Origin: Methanobrevibacter sp.
Lineage (GTDB): Archaea; Methanobacteriota; Methanobacteria; Methanobacteriales; Methanobacteriaceae
Direction of reading: 5' to 3'
NCBI GenBank assembly: GCA_031261945.1
Contig: JAISIQ010000027.1
Location: 1-7,217, forward strand
Length of the DNA stretch: 7,217 bases
Positions 1 to 5,808 of this stretch are shown piece after piece; position 1 is the stretch's first letter, and every line of letters starts with the position of its first letter. The position numbers and the translations under genes are program-made. Under the pieces are notes generated by a model that saw nothing but the letters and a program-made list of their open reading frames with translations, had not been told where the DNA came from and did no database searches.

Positions 1-203
1 ATCTTGAACAAGAATTTTTTAAATCCCAACATAGAGTTGATATTTCAAAAAAACTCCTTTTTGAAGCAAGTATGGAAATAGCTATTTTAAAAAGGATAAT
101 TAATGATTTTGAAAATATGGGCAATATTGATTTTATTAAAAATAAGAAACCTAATAGCTTAATTTATTATAATAAGAATTATAATCAAAAGAATTATAAA
201 TAA
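1..203 (+). CDS. C-terminal part of an unidentified protein (5' end outside window)
   Basis: An open frame enters the window (first full codon at 3) and runs 66 codons to TAA at 201-203. The visible part is hydrophilic and lysine/asparagine-rich. A likely helical stretch (KKLLFEASMEIAILKRII, residues 16-33) is followed by a low-complexity tail rich in Asn, Tyr and Lys. There is no membrane segment and no motif I recognise. One perfect AATAGCTATT lies in it at 77-86, read as Ile-Ala-Ile. Just past the stop, the sequence keeps encoding Asn-rich peptide in other frames (see the 204-402 repeat), so the stop may result from a one-base slip in an A run and the native C-terminus may be longer. That it is coding is fairly likely, from the codon pattern and the sharp change to a stop-rich frame after 203; its function is unknown. 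Confidence 0.6.
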   Translation, partial: LEQEFFKSQHRVDISKKLLFEASMEIAILKRIINDFENMGNIDFIKNKKPNSLIYYNKNYNQKNYK

Positions 204-402
204 TAGTAATAACCATAATAATCAAAATAATCAAAATAATAGCTATAATAGCTAATAATGACTATAATAACTATAATAACATTAATATTAATAATAAACA
301 TAATAAAGATGATAATAAAAAGAAGTAAAATAATAAAGAAGAATAAATAAATTAATTAATAAATTAATAATAAAAATAGAATAATAAAATAAGTTAGATA
401 TA
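204..402. repeat. AAT-rich spacer with 9-bp tandem periodicity; possible frameshifted Asn-rich tail
   Basis: This spacer has hardly any G or C. At 218-240 the 9-mer ATAATCAAA is repeated about 2.6 times. From 238 related 9-mers follow (AATAGCTAT, AATAGCTAA, AATGACTAT, AATAACTAT). All units are multiples of three. Frame 1 from 202 to 252 reads only Asn, Ser, His, Gln and Tyr before TAA at 253-255. Frame 2 from 257 to 325 reads Asn, Asp, Tyr, Ile, Lys, His before TAA at 326-328. Removing one A near 198-200 and one near 254-255 would join these to the gene ending at 203. It may therefore be a decayed or slipping coding tail, or simple repeat DNA. The promoter of the downstream epimerase should also lie here, but no single TATA box stands out in such sequence. 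Confidence 0.55.
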
Positions 403-408
403 GTGAGG
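403..408 (+). promoter_or_regulatory. Ribosome binding site that fixes the epimerase start
   Basis: GTGAGG lies six bases (409-414) before ATG 415. It matches the GGAGGTGA-type sites of methanogens. The GTG at 403, in frame with the gene, would be the longer possible start, but it is part of this Shine-Dalgarno sequence. The ATG at 415 also places the Rossmann motif at the usual distance from the N-terminus. Confidence 0.6.
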
Positions 409-414
409 AATTAT

Positions 415-1356
415 ATGGAAACACAAAGAATTTTAGTAACTGGTGGAGCCGGATTTATTGGAACTAACTTAGTTAATGAACTAAAAAAAAGAGGTCATGA
501 AGTATTAGCTGTTGATTTATTACATAATGAGAGAAATAGCTATACACGAGCAGATGTTAGTAAATATCATCAAATTGAAAGAATATTTGATGAAAATGAT
601 AAATTTGATTATGTGTATCATTTAGCTGCGGAATATGGTAGATGGAATGGTGAAGGATACTATGAAAATCTTTGGGAAACAAATGTAATTGGAACAAAAC
701 ATATGATAAGACTTCAAGAAAAATTAGGATTTAGGATGATTTTCTTTTCTTCTGCTGAAGTTTATGGAGATTATACTGGAAAAATGACTGAAGATGTAAT
801 GATTAATAATCCTATTAAAGATACTTATCAAATGAATGATTATGCTATTACTAAATGGGCGGGGGAGTTAATGTGTATGAATTCAGCAACAATGTTTGAA
901 ACAGAAACTGTTCGTGTTCGCCCTGTAAATTGTTATGGTCCTCATGAAGAATATTCTCCTTACAAAGGATTTATACCTATTTTTATTTATAAAGCGCTTC
1001 ATAACCAAGGATATGATGTTTATGAAGGACATAAACGTATTATTGATTATGTGGGAGATACTGCGACAACTTTTGCAAATATTGTAGATAATTTTATTCC
1101 TGGTGAAGCTTATAATGTAGGAAGTAAACAAGAATGGGAAAAAGACATTAAAGAATACTCTGATATAGTTTTAGATGCAGTAGGAATTGATGATTCTCTT
1201 GTAACTTATCATGAATCAGAACCTTTCACTACAAAAGTCAAAACAATTGATTTTTCAAAAGCTATTAAAGATTTAAAACATGATCCTAAGGTTTCTCCAG
1301 AAGAAGGAATTAAAAAAACTGTTCATTGGATGAAAGAACATTATAATATTGAATAA
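415..1356 (+). CDS. NAD-dependent epimerase/dehydratase (extended SDR, nucleotide-sugar type)
   Basis: The 313-residue protein has the full extended short-chain dehydrogenase layout. The NAD-binding glycine motif GGAGFIG is at residues 10-16, an acidic residue ends strand 2 (AVDLL, 32-36), and the catalytic Ser region SSAEVYG is at 112-118. The Tyr-x-x-x-Lys pair is Y143/K147 in YAITK. RPVNCYGP at 169-176 is typical of the UDP-sugar epimerase/dehydratase branch. Such enzymes are soluble and interconvert nucleotide sugars using bound NAD; the substrate (UDP-glucose, UDP-GlcNAc, GDP-mannose and so on) cannot be read from sequence alone. Length is normal for the family. The glycosyltransferase gene starts 28 bp after its stop, so the two are probably cotranscribed, and a role in making a sugar for surface or lipid-linked glycans is inferred. 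The start at ATG 415 is preferred over GTG 403, which lies in the ribosome binding site. Confidence 0.93.
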   Translation: METQRILVTGGAGFIGTNLVNELKKRGHEVLAVDLLHNERNSYTRADVSKYHQIERIFDENDKFDYVYHLAAEYGRWNGEGYYENLWETNVIGTKHMIRLQEKLGFRMIFFSSAEVYGDYTGKMTEDVMINNPIKDTYQMNDYAITKWAGELMCMNSATMFETETVRVRPVNCYGPHEEYSPYKGFIPIFIYKALHNQGYDVYEGHKRIIDYVGDTATTFANIVDNFIPGEAYNVGSKQEWEKDIKEYSDIVLDAVGIDDSLVTYHESEPFTTKVKTIDFSKAIKDLKHDPKVSPEEGIKKTVHWMKEHYNIE

Positions 1357-1384
1357 TGTTATTCATTAAACTATAAATGATACA

Positions 1385-2059
1385 ATGACAAAAATAATAG
1401 CTATTATACCAGCATATAATGAAGAAATAGCTTTAGGGAGCATCATCCTTAGAACTAAACAATATGTAGATAGGGTTCTTGTTATTGATGATGGAAGTAA
1501 TGATAAAACAAAAGAAATAGCTAAACTTGCAGGTGCTGAACTTATTATTCATGAAAAAAATCAAGGAAAAGGAATAGCTTTAAAAACAGGTTTTGAAGCA
1601 ATTGAAAATGAGGATATAATTATTACAATTGATGGAGATGGGCAGCATAATCCTGATGAAATACCTATCTTAATTAAAGCTATTATTGATGAAAAAGCAG
1701 ATTTTGTTAATGGTAGTAGATATATTGAAGGAAATGATGATGAAACTCCAGGATATAGGAGAGTTGGTCAAAAAGTTCTTGATAAAGCTACAAATTTATC
1801 TACAGGTCTTGAAATTACTGATTCTCAAAGTGGCTTTAGAGCATTTTCAAAAATAGCTATTCCTCATTTTAAATTCAAAGATGCAGGTTTTGCAATAGAA
1901 AGTGAAATGTTATCAGATGCTTCTAAAGCAGATTTAAAAATAATTGAAGTTCCTATAACTGTTAGATATGATGTTGATAGTTCAACTAAAAATCCAATAT
2001 CTCATGGGGTGGGAGTGTTAATTCAAATTATTAAGAATCTACTATTTCATCGTAAATAA
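1385..2059 (+). CDS. Glycosyltransferase family 2, dolichol-phosphate mannosyltransferase (DPM1)-like
   Basis: The 224-residue protein is a single GT-A domain. It shows PAYNEE at residues 9-14, VIDDGSNDKT at 33-42 (nucleotide binding), NQGKG at 59-63, the metal-binding DGDGQH at 83-88, NGSRY at 109-113 and SQSGFRAF at 147-154. This motif order is that of DPM1-like transferases, which move a sugar from a nucleotide donor to a polyprenyl phosphate at the cytoplasmic face of the membrane. There is no C-terminal transmembrane pair, so it is the short soluble form found in many archaea; donor and acceptor are not determined. The start ATG has no good ribosome binding site and may rely on coupling with the epimerase gene 28 bp upstream. 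Perfect AATAGCTATT copies lie at 1396-1405 and 1852-1861. The last 29 bp overlap the convergent gene 2031-2381. Confidence 0.93.
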   Translation: MTKIIAIIPAYNEEIALGSIILRTKQYVDRVLVIDDGSNDKTKEIAKLAGAELIIHEKNQGKGIALKTGFEAIENEDIIITIDGDGQHNPDEIPILIKAIIDEKADFVNGSRYIEGNDDETPGYRRVGQKVLDKATNLSTGLEITDSQSGFRAFSKIAIPHFKFKDAGFAIESEMLSDASKADLKIIEVPITVRYDVDSSTKNPISHGVGVLIQIIKNLLFHRK

Positions 2060-2381
2060 TTGTGAGGTATTTACGATCTCCAGGTAAAACATATTCTTCT
2101 GGGCCTATATCTTCTTGTCCAAGAGGACCTACACGAAATTCAAGATTTTCATCATTGGGATTTATATCAACAGTTTCTGTTTTTTCTATTTTATAATTTT
2201 TAATAATTTTACAATTATCTTCTTGGATCATTCTTCCTTTAATAGAAAATCCTTTTCCAGAATAGCTTTCTAGAATTTCTAAAGCTATTTTTTCATCAAC
2301 AACAGTTACTATTTTATTATTATGAGATTCATATAAATTTAGATCATCAATAATTAATTTTTCTTTTTCAATAACTTTCAT
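2031..2381 (-). CDS. Small acidic protein of unknown function
   Basis: I do not recognise this 116-residue protein. It starts at ATG 2379-2381 behind a good ribosome binding site (GAGG at 2389-2392, about seven bases away) and a TATA-like element, which argues for a real gene. It is acidic, has one cysteine (in EDNCK, near residue 57), no signal peptide and no membrane segment, so it is probably cytoplasmic. Alternating hydrophobic residues suggest a mostly beta fold. The C-terminal third carries a Gly/Pro/Glu stretch (VGPLGQEDIGPEEY) and then a hydrophobic strand (KYLTIIYDE). Its 3' end overlaps the convergent glycosyltransferase gene by 29 bp. It may form a pair with the similarly sized gene 83 bp upstream, although the two show no obvious sequence similarity. 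Confidence 0.8.
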   Translation of the reverse strand: MKVIEKEKLIIDDLNLYESHNNKIVTVVDEKIALEILESYSGKGFSIKGRMIQEDNCKIIKNYKIEKTETVDINPNDENLEFRVGPLGQEDIGPEEYVLPGDRKYLTIIYDEIVDS

Positions 2382-2427
2382 AGAAATTCCTCAAAATATA
2401 TTAATACTTAATATTATTTTTTATTTG

Positions 2428-2437
2428 TATATATAAT
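2428..2437 (-). promoter_or_regulatory. Candidate archaeal TATA box for the 2031-2381 gene
   Basis: On the minus strand the sequence reads ATTATATATAC. A transcript starting about 25 bases downstream (near 2406) would have a leader of about 25 bases containing the GAGG ribosome binding site at 2389-2392. That spacing fits archaeal promoters, but the surrounding spacer is so AT-rich that the match is only suggestive. Confidence 0.35.
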
Positions 2438-2464
2438 TATTCTGAGTAATTTAATATATAATAG

Positions 2465-2818
2465 CTAAAAGAACTTGTCTCCAATTTCTTCTTCAATAGT
2501 GTCCCAAAAATCGCAAGCCCATGATCCTTGTCCATCAATAATCATATCTAAAAGGCGTAATTTTCCATCTTGAAGTCTAAATAATCTATAATCTTGTTGT
2601 TCTTTAGATTTTTTTCCTGCTTCTTTATTGCAATCTAAATATAATCCTTCAGGATAATTTTCTTCAAAATCTCCAGCTTTAACAAAATCTCCAACTAATG
2701 AATATCCATTTGAAACACTTTTATCAAGTTTTTCAATTGTTTTTAACCATCCTCCATTAGAACGAAACTTAATATCTGGATCAATAGTTTTCATTTCTTT
2801 TTCCCAGTTTAAAATCAT
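2465..2818 (-). CDS. Small Trp-containing acidic protein of unknown function
   Basis: I do not recognise this 117-residue protein. Its start ATG (2816-2818) lies six bases after the strong ribosome binding site AGGAGA (2825-2830), which makes translation likely. The composition is acidic, with several tryptophans (W5 and W24, plus two in SWACDFW near the C-terminus) and two cysteines (in LDCNK and WACDF). There is no signal peptide or membrane segment. The middle (GYSLVGDFVKAGDFEENYPEG, roughly 38-58, then a Cys and a Lys-rich loop) and the DYRLFRLQDGKLRLLDM strand pair suggest a compact alpha/beta fold. It ends with TAG, unlike the TAA of all other genes here. It is followed 83 bp later by another small acidic gene on the same strand, which has its own TATA-like element. 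Confidence 0.8.
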   Translation of the reverse strand: MILNWEKEMKTIDPDIKFRSNGGWLKTIEKLDKSVSNGYSLVGDFVKAGDFEENYPEGLYLDCNKEAGKKSKEQQDYRLFRLQDGKLRLLDMIIDGQGSWACDFWDTIEEEIGDKFF

Positions 2819-2893
2819 AACTTGTCTCCTATTTACTTAATTTTTTCTCTTATTTCTTTATTTTCCTTTAATAGCTATTTTAACAAGGGTTTT

Positions 2894-2929
2894 AATAGTA
2901 TATGTAATAGTATATCTAATAGCTATTGT
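2894..2929. repeat. Three-unit 12-bp tandem repeat containing the iterated palindrome
   Basis: The units are AATAGTATATGT (2894-2905), AATAGTATATCT (2906-2917) and AATAGCTATTGT (2918-2929). The third unit contains a perfect AATAGCTATT. Read on the minus strand, the repeats give ATATACTATT elements 76-112 bases before the start of the 2465-2818 gene, so they may be part of its promoter. Confidence 0.7.
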
Positions 2930-3120
2930 AAAAATATTTGTGAATTACCATTTATTTTTCACTTTATCTTTTCCAATAAGGTCGTAATTTATTGAAAATT
3001 ATAGTTTATAAATTAATATATAACTAAGTAATTCAAGAGCATTTGAAAACTAATAGTAAAAATATTATCAATAGTAATATCAATATTAGTATTATTAATA
3101 ATAATATTATTAATAACTAT

Positions 3121-3147
3121 AATAATAATAATAATAATAATAATAAT
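3121..3147. repeat. (AAT)9 trinucleotide microsatellite
   Basis: Nine uninterrupted AAT units lie in a wider AAT/ATT-rich stretch from about 3060 to 3160. Perfect short tandem repeats are prone to slippage, so the length is likely to vary between strains. It lies about 135 bp before the rnc start. Confidence 0.9.
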
Positions 3148-3281
3148 TATAATGATTATTGATAAATATTAAATAAAATATTAAATAAGATAAATATAAA
3201 TATAAAACTGATTAAAAAGATTAATATTACAAATTATAATAAAACAGGCAGTTGTTATTATTTTAAATTGATGATGATTTT

Positions 3282-3944
3282 ATGGAAATATTAGATAAAC
3301 TTGGGATTAAAGCAAATAATTCAAAATTATTTGAAATAGCTATTACTCATAAATCTTATAAAGTTAGTCATGATCTTGATTATGATTATGAAAGACTTGA
3401 GTTTTTAGGGGATGCTATACTTAGTATGTTAGTTTCTGAGCACTTATATAAAAAATATAATAATGTTGGTGAAGGAAAATTAACTAAACTAAGATCTAAC
3501 TTTGTTTGTGAAACAGCTTTAGCTAATTATTCTCATGAATTAGGTTTAACAAATAAAATTAAATTAGATTTAAATGATACTAAAATAAGTATAAATGAAA
3601 TATTTTCTATTAGTGCAGATGTTTTTGAATCATTTTTAGGAGCTATTTATTTAGATCAAGGAATTGAAAAAGCAAGAGAATTTTTATCAAAAATAGTTTT
3701 TCCAGCTATTGATGATAATATTGTATTTTTTAATGATTATAAATCTCAAATGAAAGAATATGGTGATGCTAATGAAATTCCTGTTGAATATAATTTAATT
3801 AAAGAATCTGGTGTTCCTCATGATAAAACTTTTATTATGCAACTTATGGTGGATAATAAAGAACTTGGAAGAGGTAAAGGTAAAAGTAAAAAAGAAGCAG
3901 AACAATTAGCTGCTGAAAAAGCTATTAAAAAGTTAGGTATCTAA
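3282..3944 (+). CDS. rnc: Ribonuclease III (bacterial type, with dsRNA-binding domain)
   Basis: The 220-residue protein is complete and of normal bacterial RNase III length. The endonuclease domain (about 1-145) has THKSY at 22-26 and the family signature ERLEFLGDA at 37-45. GEGKLTKLRS lies at 63-72 and the second acidic motif DVFESFLGA at 113-121. The four metal-binding acidic residues are all present (E40, D44, D113, E116, one less than the E. coli numbers 41, 45, 114, 117). A C-terminal double-stranded RNA binding domain (about 150-219) shows DYKSQMKEY, a conserved His in VPHDKTF and the GRGKGKSKKEAEQLAAEKA helix start. It should cut dsRNA in the cytoplasm, for instance rRNA precursors or antisense pairs. 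Most archaea lack RNase III, so if this is an archaeon the gene was probably acquired from bacteria; its codon use is as AT-rich as its neighbours. The start is supported by domain position, though the ribosome binding site is weak. Confidence 0.95.
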   Translation: MEILDKLGIKANNSKLFEIAITHKSYKVSHDLDYDYERLEFLGDAILSMLVSEHLYKKYNNVGEGKLTKLRSNFVCETALANYSHELGLTNKIKLDLNDTKISINEIFSISADVFESFLGAIYLDQGIEKAREFLSKIVFPAIDDNIVFFNDYKSQMKEYGDANEIPVEYNLIKESGVPHDKTFIMQLMVDNKELGRGKGKSKKEAEQLAAEKAIKKLGI

Positions 3945-4004
3945 TAATTTAGTTTTGAATATATTTATATAATTGATTAGCTAATTAAATGTTTTTAATA
4001 ACTA

Positions 4005-4013
4005 TTTTTTTTT
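4005..4013 (+). terminator. Poly-T tract after rnc
   Basis: A run of nine T residues lies 61 bases after the rnc stop codon, in the 130-bp convergent gap with nifU. Archaeal RNA polymerase commonly stops at such U tracts without a strong hairpin. The small palindrome ATTAGCTAAT (3976-3985) lies just before it. Confidence 0.45.
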
Positions 4014-4037
4014 ATATAATTTGAAATTTAATTAAAT

Positions 4038-4072
4038 AAAAAAATTAAAAATTAAATGATATAAATAAAAAA
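4038..4072 (-). terminator. Two T tracts (minus strand) after nifU
   Basis: On the minus strand, runs of six T (4067-4072) and seven T (4038-4044) follow the nifU stop codon within 40 bases. They fit archaeal U-tract termination of the nifS-nifU transcript. No stable hairpin is visible. Confidence 0.4.
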
Positions 4073-4074
4073 GA

Positions 4075-4443
4075 TTAGCTATTTTTAGATCTATAATTCT
4101 CAATAGCTGCTTGTAATGCATCAGCTGCAAGGTTTGAACAATGCATCTTTACATCAGGTAATCCATCAAGAGCTTCAGCCACATCATTTCTACTTATAGC
4201 ATAAGCTTCATCAACAGTTTTTCCTTTAGCAAGTTCAGTGATCATACTGCTTGTTGCAATAGCTGCTCCACATCCAAATGTCTTAAATTTTATATCATCA
4301 ATCTTATCATCTTTTACTTTGATATAGATTGTCATCATATCTCCACAAGTAGGATTTCCAACTTCACCAACACCATCAGCATCCTCGATTTCTCCTACAT
4401 TTCGTGGATTTTGAAAATGATCCATTACTTTTTCTGTATACAT
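4075..4443 (-). CDS. nifU: Fe-S cluster assembly scaffold, NifU/IscU N-terminal type
   Basis: The 122-residue protein is a stand-alone IscU-type scaffold that builds Fe-S clusters from iron and from sulfur delivered by a cysteine desulfurase. All three cluster cysteines are present: C33 in NPTCGD, C58 in FGCGAA and C102 in MHCSNLA. The conserved D35 next to the first cysteine is also there. The N-terminus (YTEKVMDHFQNPRNVGE) is that of the family and the length is normal for a scaffold-only protein: there is no central ferredoxin-like or C-terminal Nfu domain as in the long NifU of nitrogen fixers. The missing LPPVK motif suggests it does not use the HscA/HscB chaperones of the Isc system. 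The start follows AGGTGA (4448-4453) by four bases. It lies 29 bp after nifS and is almost certainly cotranscribed with it. Confidence 0.95.
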   Translation of the reverse strand: MYTEKVMDHFQNPRNVGEIEDADGVGEVGNPTCGDMMTIYIKVKDDKIDDIKFKTFGCGAAIATSSMITELAKGKTVDEAYAISRNDVAEALDGLPDVKMHCSNLAADALQAAIENYRSKNS

Positions 4444-4472
4444 TTTTTCACCTTTTATTTTTTAATAGCTAT

Positions 4473-5687
4473 TTACAATGAACAAGAACAACGATTAGTA
4501 TTATCATTATCAAGCTCTTTTCTTTTATTTTCTCTTTGGTCCCAAATTGAAGAGAAACTTCTAAGTCTTTCAACTGCATTTTTTGTAGCTTCAATTACTT
4601 TATTTACTTCTTCTTCTGTGTTTTCTTGACCTAATGTTAATCTAAGTGACCCATGAGAATCAACATCATCTAAACCAATAGCTTTTAAAACATGAGAAGC
4701 TTCGAGTTTTTTAGATGAACATGCAGAACCAGTAGAAGCGCAAATTCCTTCTCCATCAAGAAGCAAAACTAATCCTTCTCCTTCAACACCAACAAAATGG
4801 AAATTTGCTGTTCCTGGAACTCTATTTTCTGGATCTCCATTTAAATAGGATTCTTCAATTTCATTTAAGATTCCTTCAACTAATTTATCTCTAAGTGTGG
4901 TTAAATAACTAATATTATGATCTAATTCAGTCATAGCTATTTCACAAGCTTTTCCAAGACCAACAATTCCAGGAATATTTTCTGTTCCAGGGTTTAAATC
5001 TCTTTCTTGCCCACCTCCATGGAAAATTGGTTCAAGTCTTGTTCGTTTTCTGATATATAAAGCTCCAACACCTTTAGGTCCATAGATCTTATGACCTGAA
5101 ATTGAAAGAAGATCTACATTAAGTTCATTAACATCAACTGGAATTTTTCCAACACTCTGAACAGCATCTGTATGAAATTTGATTTTATTTTCCTTTGCAA
5201 TAGCTCCGACTTCGGCTATTGGTTGTATGGTTCCAATTTCATTGTTTGCATGCATTATAGTAATAAGAATTGTTTCATCTTTAATAGCTGCTTTTAAATC
5301 TTCAATTCTTATTATTCCTTCTTCATAAACAGGTAAATAGCTAATTTCAAAACCATTTTTTTCTAACCATTTACAAGTTTCCATAACAGCAGGATGTTCG
5401 ATTTCTGAAGTTATAATATGATTTCCTTTCTTTTTATTTTTTAAAGCTATTCCTTTAATAGCTATATTATCAGATTCAGTTCCGCCACTTGTAAAAAGTA
5501 TTTCATCAGGATTTGCACCAATGAGCTTTGCTACTTTTTCTCTTGCTTCTTCCATAGCTATTTTTCCTTCTCTTCCTATTTTATAAAATGTTGATGGATT
5601 TCCATAATATTTTGTAAAATAAGGTTCCATAGCTTCTACTACTTCATCTCTTGTTGGTGAAGTAGCTGCATGATCCATATATATCAT
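4473..5687 (-). CDS. nifS: Cysteine desulfurase, NifS/IscS family
   Basis: The 404-residue, PLP-dependent protein removes sulfur from L-cysteine as an enzyme persulfide and passes it to the scaffold encoded next. Motifs in order are MDHAATSP (4-11), GNPST (29-33), SGGTESDN (67-74), EIEHPA with H98 (95-100), NNEIGT (148-153), HTDAVQ (172-177) and the PLP lysine K200 in SGHKIYGPKG. The catalytic C323 sits in the loop STGSACSS, with SLRLTLG at 347-353. The Cys loop is of the group I, IscS/NifS type. The start at 5685-5687 is supported by AGGAG at 5697-5701, nine bases away; the second Met (residue 4) would be too far from it. A charged tail after about residue 382 ends in NRCSCSL, giving an extra C-x-C at 400-402 not usual at this position. 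It heads a nifS-nifU pair. Confidence 0.96.
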   Translation of the reverse strand: MIYMDHAATSPTRDEVVEAMEPYFTKYYGNPSTFYKIGREGKIAMEEAREKVAKLIGANPDEILFTSGGTESDNIAIKGIALKNKKKGNHIITSEIEHPAVMETCKWLEKNGFEISYLPVYEEGIIRIEDLKAAIKDETILITIMHANNEIGTIQPIAEVGAIAKENKIKFHTDAVQSVGKIPVDVNELNVDLLSISGHKIYGPKGVGALYIRKRTRLEPIFHGGGQERDLNPGTENIPGIVGLGKACEIAMTELDHNISYLTTLRDKLVEGILNEIEESYLNGDPENRVPGTANFHFVGVEGEGLVLLLDGEGICASTGSACSSKKLEASHVLKAIGLDDVDSHGSLRLTLGQENTEEEVNKVIEATKNAVERLRSFSSIWDQRENKRKELDNDNTNRCSCSL

Positions 5688-5749
5688 TTATTATAACTCC
5701 TTTTTTCTTTTTTATATTAAGTAAAAATTTCTAATTGATTTGGTTTTAG

Positions 5750-5803
5750 TTTTGATAGAACTTTTTGATCAAACTTTTTTAAAAGTTTGTTTTTATATTA
5801 TAG
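5750..5803 (-). promoter_or_regulatory. Candidate nifS-nifU control region: TATA-like box, hairpin and 13-bp direct repeats
   Basis: In the 121-bp gap between metX and nifS, the perfect inverted repeat CAAACTTTT/AAAAGTTTG (5770-5778 and 5781-5789, two-base centre) is flanked by two 13-bp direct repeats, TTTTGATAGAACT (5750-5762) and TTTTGATCAAACT (5763-5775). On the minus strand TATAATATAAAA (5791-5802) could be a TATA box, which would put the inverted repeat between it and the transcription start, an operator position. Other TATA-like strings exist (5711-5720), so the assignment is tentative. The hairpin could instead serve the end of the metX transcript. Confidence 0.3.
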
Positions 5804-5808
5804 TCAGA

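Larger units (their letters stand above)
2819..3281. other. 463-bp divergent spacer between the small-protein gene and rnc
   Basis: This spacer must carry the promoters of both flanking, divergently read genes. Near 2818 it holds the AGGAGA ribosome binding site. It then holds AATAGCTATT at 2870-2879, a 12-bp tandem repeat at 2894-2929 that includes another copy (2918-2927), a slightly less AT-rich stretch at 2940-2990 with a weak inverted repeat (AATTAC 2943-2948, GTAATT 2983-2988), and AAT repeats at about 3060-3160. TATA-like candidates for rnc are AAATATAAATATAAAA (3192-3207) and AAATTATAATAAAA (3231-3244); neither can be chosen with confidence. I see no RNA gene and no convincing protein gene here. 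Confidence 0.6.

Noticed and set aside
204..402. CRISPR-like array suggested by regular repeats
   Set aside because: The units are only 9 bp, are contiguous and have no unique spacers.
403..414. GTG start at 403 for the epimerase, adding four residues
   Set aside because: The GTG lies inside the GTGAGG ribosome binding site that serves ATG 415 with normal spacing.
2943..2988. Possible small RNA or riboswitch in the slightly less AT-rich part of the spacer
   Set aside because: Only a six-base inverted repeat with a 34-base loop is visible, which is not enough to claim structure.
3043..3162. Asn-rich open frame of 39 codons from TTG 3043
   Set aside because: It has no ribosome binding site or ATG, and it is nearly all AAT repeats that read as Asn in one frame; best treated as repeat DNA.
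5770..5789. Hairpin as an intrinsic terminator of metX
   Set aside because: On the metX strand it is followed by ATCAAAAAG, not a T tract; the T run is on the other strand, where no gene comes before it.
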